Source: Bacilli bacterium
GTDB taxonomy: Bacteria; Bacillota_I; Bacilli_A; RF39; UBA660
Assembly: GCA_016296435.1 (NCBI GenBank)
Contig: JAEDJI010000012.1
Coordinates: 1-19,095 of the forward strand
Reading direction: 5' to 3'
Length of the DNA stretch: 19,095 bases
Shown here piece after piece: positions 13,830 to 19,095 of the stretch. Each line of letters opens with the position of its first letter. The stretch's first letter is position 1. Made by a program: the position numbers and the translations under genes. The notes below the pieces were generated by a model. The model was given only the letters and a program-made list of their open reading frames with translations, did no database searches and was not told the DNA's origin.

Positions 13830-16800
13830 CTAGTGATTTTTTTCTTTTCAAAATAACTATTGAAGAAATGCCTCCAAGTATAAGCAATGTACCAACTAAA
13901 ACAATAATTTTATTATCAAATACACCAGTTTTTGGAACATTAGAAACTATTTCCTCCTTGTCATTGACTATATAGATACCACTACCCTCATAAACTGAAT
14001 AATGTCTGTCTTCCTCAGATGTTATTGTAACAATACCATTTTCACTAACATTGAAGTAAAATGACAAATTAACATCAACATAATTTTTAGGTGGTTCTAA
14101 TTCAATAAACTTATAATTTCCTGCTTTCATATCTAAAGTATAATAACCAGACTTCATAGCAAATTCGGATACTTCATTTCCTTCCTCATCAACTACTCTG
14201 TACTTACCACCAGCAATACTTTCTTTACTAACACTATCTTGTTTTAAGAACAATACTGTTCTTCTTAGATTTTCAATCTTTTTTGACACACTTTCTTTAT
14301 CTAAAGAAATTTCTACTAATTCATCATTTAATATATATACATCTTCTGTTTCTAATTCTTTCAAATAATATGTACCAAATAATAAATTTGAAATTTCAAT
14401 TCTACCATTATCATCTGTAGTAAGAACACCTATTTCATTACCATCCTTATCAGTAGCACGACTAACTTTATCAGATTTTAATAACTCAAACTTAACATTC
14501 TTAATAGGTTTTTCATCACTAGCATCTATTTTTTTAACAATAATCTTACCATGATCAGGAACAACCTTTTTATTTGAAACAATTATAACATTAGTAGTAT
14601 CCGCTAAATGACATGTATCATCTAAAGTATATCCATCTGGTGCAGATATTTCTTTTATATAGTATGATTGTGAATTATCTACTATAAAAGATAAATAGCC
14701 ATATCCATCAGTTTTAGCTTTACTATTACCAACAAAATCAGTTGCACTAGCACTACAATTACTATCACTATAAAGTCCAAACTCTGCTCCAGGTAAAACA
14801 ATGCTATTATCATCACTATCTACTTTTAAAACATCAATAGTTTCATAAGTGATTTCTTTACTATTTGAAACAGTAATACTACCTCCAACTACCGCTAGAT
14901 GACAATCATTACTTTTAGTATATCCATCTGGTGCAGATATTTCTTTTATATAGTATGATTGTGAATCATCTACTTCAAATGAAGCAATACCATCATTTGA
15001 TGTAGTAATATTAGTTACACTATTTTTATCATAATAAGGAATTCTACATGATTTATCTAAGAATATTCCAAATGTTGCATCACTGAGAACCTCATTAGTT
15101 TTCTCATCTATTTTTCTTACATCCACCTTTTTATAAGTCTTATTCTTTTCATTTTCCATTGTAATAGTAGTATTAGTGGATAATTCTTTACATGAATCAT
15201 CAATAGTGTACCCGCTTGGAGCACTAAGTTCCTTAGTATAATATGTTTTTGAAGAATCTACATTAAATGTTGCTATTCCTGAGGCATCAGTTATTTTTGT
15301 ACTATTGTTATCTGCATCACTAATAGCATTACTACAACTACTATCTGAATATATTCCAAATACTGCTCCACTAAGAACTTTACTCTTGTCATTTTTATCT
15401 ACTTTCTTTATGCTAACATCAACATATTCAATCTCTTTAACTGCATTTTCTATTGTAATGGTTCCACCAATAATACCAACTCTACAAGTAGAATCAAGTT
15501 GATAAGTTGGTGGTGCTTCAATTTCTTTAACATAATATGTATTTGAAATATCAACATCAAAGAAAGATAAACCACTTTTTCCTGACTTAGATTTATACTT
15601 ACCTGTTCTATCAAAAGCTAAATTAGTACAATTGCTATCTGAATATAAAGCAAATACAGCTCCTTCAACTGCTACAGAATTATCGTTCTTATCTACTTTT
15701 TTAATATTAATATAATCATATTGAGGTAATAATTCTTGTTCTTCATTTTCAAATGTGACAGAACCACCTGGTGTAATTTGTCTACAAGAAACAATATCAT
15801 TTTCATAGCCTGATGGTGCTACTACCTCTTTAACAAAATATAATTTAGTAGATTCTAGTACAAATTTTAAAGTTCCATCTGAACCTGTTTCTAACACATC
15901 ATTTCCATTCACATCGGTAGTAATAGTGTTACAAGTAGAATCAGTAAATAATCCTATTTTAGCACCACTAAGTCCTTCTTTAGTAGTTTTATCCACTTTC
16001 TTAACTGTTGATTCTTTATAAGAATCATTTTGAATAACCATCTTTGATCCAACAGAAGCTCTCATACAAACTGAATTAAGTGAATAACCGCTCGGTGCAG
16101 TTAATTCTTTTATGTAATATTCTATTCCTCTTTCTACTCTAAACGAAATAATACCACTAGATCCTGTTGTCTTTTTATTAATACCATCTGCATCACTAAC
16201 TAAGTTATTGCAAGTGCTATCACTATAAAGTCCAAATTCAGCACCCGCTAATGTTTTACTACTATCACTCATATCAACTTTTTCAATTTCGATAGTATCA
16301 TATTCTGGTTCAACGCCAATTTCTGTATTAGTAAATGTTTCATAAACATCATTTTCATTTACATCAATTCTTCTACATTCATTAGAACTTTGATAACCTT
16401 CTGGAGCAGAAGTTTCTTTTATATAGTAAGTTTCATTAGGATCAACAACAAATGCCAAACTACCATCTTCGGTTGTAGCGGTATCTATTATACTAGAACA
16501 ACTATTATCACTATAAAGTCCAAAGTTTGCTCCACTTAAATATTTACCATCATCACTTTTCTTTATAATTGCAAGTTCTACTTTATCAGCATCTTTAGGT
16601 ATTACTGTTATACTAAAACTAGCAGTTTTACTAAAAGATTTTTTAGGATTAACCTCAGTGACTCTCCTAAAACCAACACGTTGTTGTGTGGTGATTCTTT
16701 CTTTACTATTAAAATTATTAACAGGAACATATGCGATAAGATCATATTTTTTATATGTACAACTACTAGTATATTCATTAGATTTCAGATGAAGTTTAGT

Positions 16801-17565
16801 ACTTACAACTGTCTTTATAGAATCTTTAGGAATTTTAACATATAAAGTACTAGCACTAGTATTAGTAACACTTCTAGTGCCTGCGAGGCTATCAGTAATA
16901 ATAGCACCACTTATTGAAGTAGTTAAACTAGGTGTATAAGAAGTTACCTTTCCACTCATACTAACGCTTGCTTTATAAACAAAATAATTTTCATAATCAG
17001 GTTGTTTTGTAGCATTTAAAGATAAAGTATTTCCTTTATCAACAGGAGTATCTTTCATGCTACCACCACAATCGCTTGATACATAAGGTTCATCACAAGC
17101 AGTATTTGAACACTTATTACTTGGAGTATGACATTTAGATTGAATATATCTTACTCTATTATGTCTATTTTTTTCATTAGAACCAACATATTTATAAAAA
17201 GCACAAGCAGGTCCACCACTTATAGTTGCATCGTACATAAGCCTACTGTTAACTGGAGCAGCAAAATCTTTATTTAAACAATAAAGTCTATAATTACCAG
17301 TAGCACCACTATATGATAATTCATAAATTGTAGAGCCATTAGAACCAAAATCTGATTCATCAGTGTTACTACAATAATTAACATTCCCTGCAGCTAAATG
17401 AGTATATCTTATCCCTTTTGCTTCGTCAGAAGCATTACCCCACTGCCAATCATTTAATAATCCTTCATTGTTCGAAGCAGTACAATTACCATTATAACCG
17501 GCATTAACTCCAACGGGCATTAAGAATAAACAAATCAAAAATATAAGCAAGAACTTTTTTTTCAT
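13825..17565 (-). CDS. Large SpaA/CnaB-repeat surface adhesin with VPKTG wall anchor
   Basis: This is a 1246-residue secreted wall protein. Signal peptide 1-22 (ends VNA). An N-terminal region (23-325) with nine cysteines has no sure family; YCLN at 95-98 recalls thioester domains. Seven SpaA-like prealbumin repeats (about 328-999) follow, each with a lysine in the first strand (KKVDK type), the glutamate in YYIKE and a late asparagine such as TIEN, the residues that form internal isopeptide bonds. Every repeat also has two cysteines, usually 48 residues apart. Two cysteine-free CnaB modules (about 1006-1100, 1102-1208) lead to VPKTG (1210-1214), a hydrophobic helix and KRKK. The start lies one base after the stop of the upstream thioredoxin-like gene, whose last codons hold the ribosome site AAGGGGG, so translation is coupled. 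Role: adhesin or stalk (inferred). Confidence 0.92.
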   Translation of the reverse strand: MKKKFLLIFLICLFLMPVGVNAGYNGNCTASNNEGLLNDWQWGNASDEAKGIRYTHLAAGNVNYCSNTDESDFGSNGSTIYELSYSGATGNYRLYCLNKDFAAPVNSRLMYDATISGGPACAFYKYVGSNEKNRHNRVRYIQSKCHTPSNKCSNTACDEPYVSSDCGGSMKDTPVDKGNTLSLNATKQPDYENYFVYKASVSMSGKVTSYTPSLTTSISGAIITDSLAGTRSVTNTSASTLYVKIPKDSIKTVVSTKLHLKSNEYTSSCTYKKYDLIAYVPVNNFNSKERITTQQRVGFRRVTEVNPKKSFSKTASFSITVIPKDADKVELAIIKKSDDGKYLSGANFGLYSDNSCSSIIDTATTEDGSLAFVVDPNETYYIKETSAPEGYQSSNECRRIDVNENDVYETFTNTEIGVEPEYDTIEIEKVDMSDSSKTLAGAEFGLYSDSTCNNLVSDADGINKKTTGSSGIISFRVERGIEYYIKELTAPSGYSLNSVCMRASVGSKMVIQNDSYKESTVKKVDKTTKEGLSGAKIGLFTDSTCNTITTDVNGNDVLETGSDGTLKFVLESTKLYFVKEVVAPSGYENDIVSCRQITPGGSVTFENEEQELLPQYDYINIKKVDKNDNSVAVEGAVFALYSDSNCTNLAFDRTGKYKSKSGKSGLSFFDVDISNTYYVKEIEAPPTYQLDSTCRVGIIGGTITIENAVKEIEYVDVSIKKVDKNDKSKVLSGAVFGIYSDSSCSNAISDADNNSTKITDASGIATFNVDSSKTYYTKELSAPSGYTIDDSCKELSTNTTITMENEKNKTYKKVDVRKIDEKTNEVLSDATFGIFLDKSCRIPYYDKNSVTNITTSNDGIASFEVDDSQSYYIKEISAPDGYTKSNDCHLAVVGGSITVSNSKEITYETIDVLKVDSDDNSIVLPGAEFGLYSDSNCSASATDFVGNSKAKTDGYGYLSFIVDNSQSYYIKEISAPDGYTLDDTCHLADTTNVIIVSNKKVVPDHGKIIVKKIDASDEKPIKNVKFELLKSDKVSRATDKDGNEIGVLTTDDNGRIEISNLLFGTYYLKELETEDVYILNDELVEISLDKESVSKKIENLRRTVLFLKQDSVSKESIAGGKYRVVDEEGNEVSEFAMKSGYYTLDMKAGNYKFIELEPPKNYVDVNLSFYFNVSENGIVTITSEEDRHYSVYEGSGIYIVNDKEEIVSNVPKTGVFDNKIIVLVGTLLILGGISSIVILKRKKSLE
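14626..14675. repeat. 50-bp exact direct repeat, copy 1 (copy 2 at 14917-14966)
   Basis: The 50 bases from 14626 match those from 14917 exactly, 291 bases apart, which is 97 codons and one module period. They encode the YYIKEISAPDGYT region of repeats 7 and 6. Nucleotide identity well beyond that of other modules suggests recent duplication or gene conversion. Confidence 0.85.
14917..14966. repeat. 50-bp exact direct repeat, copy 2
   Basis: Partner of 14626-14675. After one mismatch the match resumes for seven more bases. Recombination between the copies would remove exactly one module in frame. Confidence 0.85.
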
Positions 17566-17566
17566 A

Positions 17567-18118
17567 CTAATAGACCCCCTTTATAAAGTCATTAAATCTA
17601 TTTGTAAAATCTTTCTTTTCATGATCAGTCCAATAATCTTCTGGGGTATCACCATCAATAGTAAGTGATGTCTCACTATCATAATATATAACCTTTCCAT
17701 TTTTTAAATACAAAGTATATGGAACACGTAAAACTTCTTTACCATTATCATCTAGGTGTAAAGTACCAGTAAGTAATTTAATAAGATTTTTATATTCATT
17801 GCTATCAGTGGAAACATCACTCATTGGTACATAATATATTTTTTTAACATCACTATTCATAGAAACAGAATCAAGTAGTTTAGCATAACTTTTACACCAA
17901 ACATTATTCTTATCACAAAAGAATACTACCCCAGTAAAATCAGACTCCAAAACAGAAGATATATCGGTATAAACAAACTTATTATTAAAACGTACATTGT
18001 ACTCTCTTTTAAATCTCATTGAATCACTAAACATATATAATAAAAATGAAATAATTACCACTATTACAATAATGATTATTATAAACAAAGTCTTCTTATC
18101 ATAACTCTCTAGTCTCAT
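17567..18118 (-). CDS. Membrane-anchored thioredoxin-like protein coupled to the adhesin
   Basis: This 183-residue protein has an N-terminal anchor (about 10-30) and an outer thioredoxin-like domain. The first strand and following helix read FTGVVFFCDKNNVWCKSYAK, with C68 and C75 the only cysteines. C75 sits where the first cysteine of the thioredoxin WCxxC motif would be, and the second is tyrosine (WCKSY). The cis-proline is present (VPYT, P133), followed by the LKNGKV strand typical of the fold. It is therefore a degenerate or monothiol thioredoxin, with C68 as a possible resolving partner. AGAGGTG is the ribosome site. The stop codon is one base from the adhesin ATG, tying its expression to a protein with 23 mature cysteines; a role in disulfide formation, repair or assembly is inferred. 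Confidence 0.74.
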   Translation of the reverse strand: MRLESYDKKTLFIIIIIVIVVIISFLLYMFSDSMRFKREYNVRFNNKFVYTDISSVLESDFTGVVFFCDKNNVWCKSYAKLLDSVSMNSDVKKIYYVPMSDVSTDSNEYKNLIKLLTGTLHLDDNGKEVLRVPYTLYLKNGKVIYYDSETSLTIDGDTPEDYWTDHEKKDFTNRFNDFIKGVY

Positions 18119-18130
18119 AATAACACCTCT

Positions 18131-18158
18131 AGTATAAATATAACATTTTTTCTTTAAA
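18131..18158 (-). promoter_or_regulatory. Likely promoter of the thioredoxin-like/adhesin operon
   Basis: On the minus strand TTTAAA (18153-18158), 16 bases, TATACT (18131-18136). Modest match; it lies just after the preceding terminator, the only space available. Confidence 0.4.
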
Positions 18159-18195
18159 AAATAAAGAAAAATCCCTAGATAATTAGAGATTTTTC
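18155..18195 (-). terminator. Terminator of the upstream adhesin gene
   Basis: On the minus strand GAAAAATCTCTA (18184-18195) pairs with TAGGGATTTTTC (18166-18177), with one wobble, around ATTATC, followed by TTTATTTTTT (18156-18165). It begins a few bases after the stop codon at 18199. Confidence 0.82.
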
Positions 18196-18198
18196 AGA

Positions 18199-19095
18199 CT
18201 AACTATTTTTTCTTTTAATTATTATTATTGAACCAACGCCACCAATAATTAATAACGTACCAATTCCAATAATTATTCTATTATTAAGCACACCTGTTTT
18301 AGGAACATCAGGTACTACTTCTTCTTTATCATTAACAACTGTAATAGCCATATTTTCACTTAAATAATAATGTCTATCATCAGAAGAAGTAATAACAACA
18401 TTACCTTCTTCAGATACTTCAAAATCAAAAGCAACATTTGCATCAACATATCCCTTTGGAGGAATAATTTCTATAAATGTATATTTACCTGCTGCTATAT
18501 CAAGTAAATAAGTACCATTATCCATAGTAAACTCTGCAACGCTATTGCCTTCTTCATCTACTATTCTATACTTACCACCAGTAATTGCTTCTTTAGTAAC
18601 ACTATCAATCTTTATAATAGTAATATTTCTAAGAGCATTCTCAACAGTAGTATTAACAACTTCTTTATCAACTATTACCTCAATTAATTCCTTAGATGTA
18701 ATATAATTATCCGGAGCACTTATTTCAGCCAAATAATAAGTACCATACTTCAAATTAGGAATTTCTATTTTACCATCAGCATCAGTAGTAAGAGCACCAA
18801 TAGTATTACCATCCTTATCAGTTGCGCTAATAAATACTTTTGAAATTAATTCTTCTAAAGCTTTTAAAAAATCTTCTTTTTCTTCAATTTCAATACTATC
18901 AATATCTTGATTAGCAGTAAAAAGTTCAAATTTTACACCCTCAATACCTTGAGAACTAGCCATATCTTTTTTATTAATAATAATCTTACCATACACCTCT
19001 TTAGGAATTTTTTTATTTTCAACCACTACTGTATTATTAATCAATGCCTTAGTACAACTAGAAGAAGGAGTATAACCACTTGGAGCACTTATTTC
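18199..19095 (-). CDS. Second SpaA/CnaB-repeat adhesin with VPKTG anchor (5' end outside window)
   Basis: The frame is open to the right edge. The first 17 visible codons (EISAPSGYTPSSSC and on) are the end of a cysteine-bearing SpaA repeat like those of the adhesin at 13825-17565, so an internal TTG at 19044 is not the real start. Next come a cysteine-free CnaB module (GKIIINKKD ... TYYLAEISAPDNY), a second module (KIDSVTKEAITGGKYRIVDEEG ...) and VPKTG, a glycine-rich hydrophobic helix and KRK. The last two modules and the anchor align along their length with the end of the other adhesin, so the two are tandem paralogues. The first CnaB module carries an extra acidic stretch of about 25 residues (EIEEKEDFLKALEELI) absent from its paralogue. 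It is probably anchored by the sortase at 12793-13482. Confidence 0.88.
   Translation of the reverse strand, partial: EISAPSGYTPSSSCTKALINNTVVVENKKIPKEVYGKIIINKKDMASSQGIEGVKFELFTANQDIDSIEIEEKEDFLKALEELISKVFISATDKDGNTIGALTTDADGKIEIPNLKYGTYYLAEISAPDNYITSKELIEVIVDKEVVNTTVENALRNITIIKIDSVTKEAITGGKYRIVDEEGNSVAEFTMDNGTYLLDIAAGKYTFIEIIPPKGYVDANVAFDFEVSEEGNVVITSSDDRHYYLSENMAITVVNDKEEVVPDVPKTGVLNNRIIIGIGTLLIIGGVGSIIIIKRKNS

Larger units (their letters stand above)
14569..16584 (-). repeat. Seven tandem SpaA-type repeat modules of about 290 bases
   Basis: Within the adhesin the modules recur with a period of roughly 91-101 codons. They share the core GAxFGLYSDSxC, then YYIKE-x-SAPxGY and a second cysteine. 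Cysteine pairs: C356/C397, C452/C500, C545/C594, C646/C694, C744/C792, C840/C888, C937/C985. Modules 6 and 7 are the most alike; module 1 has the shortest spacing (41). Confidence 0.9.

Noticed and set aside
14569..16584. Regularly spaced repeats resembling a CRISPR array
   Set aside because: The repeats are protein-coding modules of about 290 bases in one open frame, not short repeats with unique spacers.
1..19095. Mycoplasma-type code (TGA as Trp), suggested by the low GC and the resemblance of the pilin/VirB6 genes to mycoplasma elements
   Set aside because: Trp codons are TGG (for example in the pilin DAWG segment), and TGA acts as a stop at the end of the DUF368 gene.

Overview
The window is strongly AT-rich (base composition not computed). 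Trp is encoded by TGG and TGA acts as a stop, for example at the end of the gene at 8480-9280, so the standard bacterial code is in use rather than the mycoplasma code. Two sortases, a LytR-CpsA-Psr ligase, MucBP and SpaA/CnaB surface proteins and a DUF368 (PopT-type) lipid-carrier transporter indicate a Gram-positive cell wall. The best guess is an uncultured, low-GC member of the Bacilli/Firmicutes, perhaps host-associated. This placement is inference; there is no rRNA or tRNA in the window.

Layout. Region 1-2700 (minus strand) holds three small VirB2/TrbC-like two-helix pilins and a VirB6/TrbL-like membrane protein that runs off the left edge: part of a conjugation-like type IV secretion module. 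A membrane-anchored thioredoxin-fold gene (2792-3220) diverges from it. Region 3312-5812 (minus) is a three-gene SsuABC/ThiXYZ-type ABC importer with overlapping genes. Region 5882-8431 (minus) pairs a class B-like sortase with a MucBP surface protein ending in an unusual VQTG sorting signal. On the plus strand follow a DUF368 transporter (8480-9280, possibly a leaderless transcript) and a ZIP metal transporter (9411-10154). Region 10147-19095 returns to the minus strand: an LCP ligase, a sortase plus a five-helix membrane protein, a 1246-residue SpaA-repeat adhesin, a thioredoxin-like protein coupled to it, and the 3' part of a second, paralogous adhesin that runs off the right edge.

How it fits together. 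Most of the genes serve the cell envelope. LCP attaches polyprenyl-linked polymers to the wall, and a PopT-like protein would recycle the lipid carrier. The sortases would anchor the VPKTG and VQTG proteins. The most striking thread is extracytoplasmic cysteine. Each of the seven SpaA repeats carries one cysteine pair at nearly constant spacing, and the adhesin is translationally coupled to a thioredoxin-like gene. All three pilins carry cysteines at both outward-facing ends, the VirB6-like protein has six cysteines in its large outer loop, and a CxxC thioredoxin-like gene sits beside them. I propose that two separate surface structures, an adhesin and a conjugation-type pilus, each have a thiol-redox helper. 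This is a hypothesis read from the sequence, not a known system.
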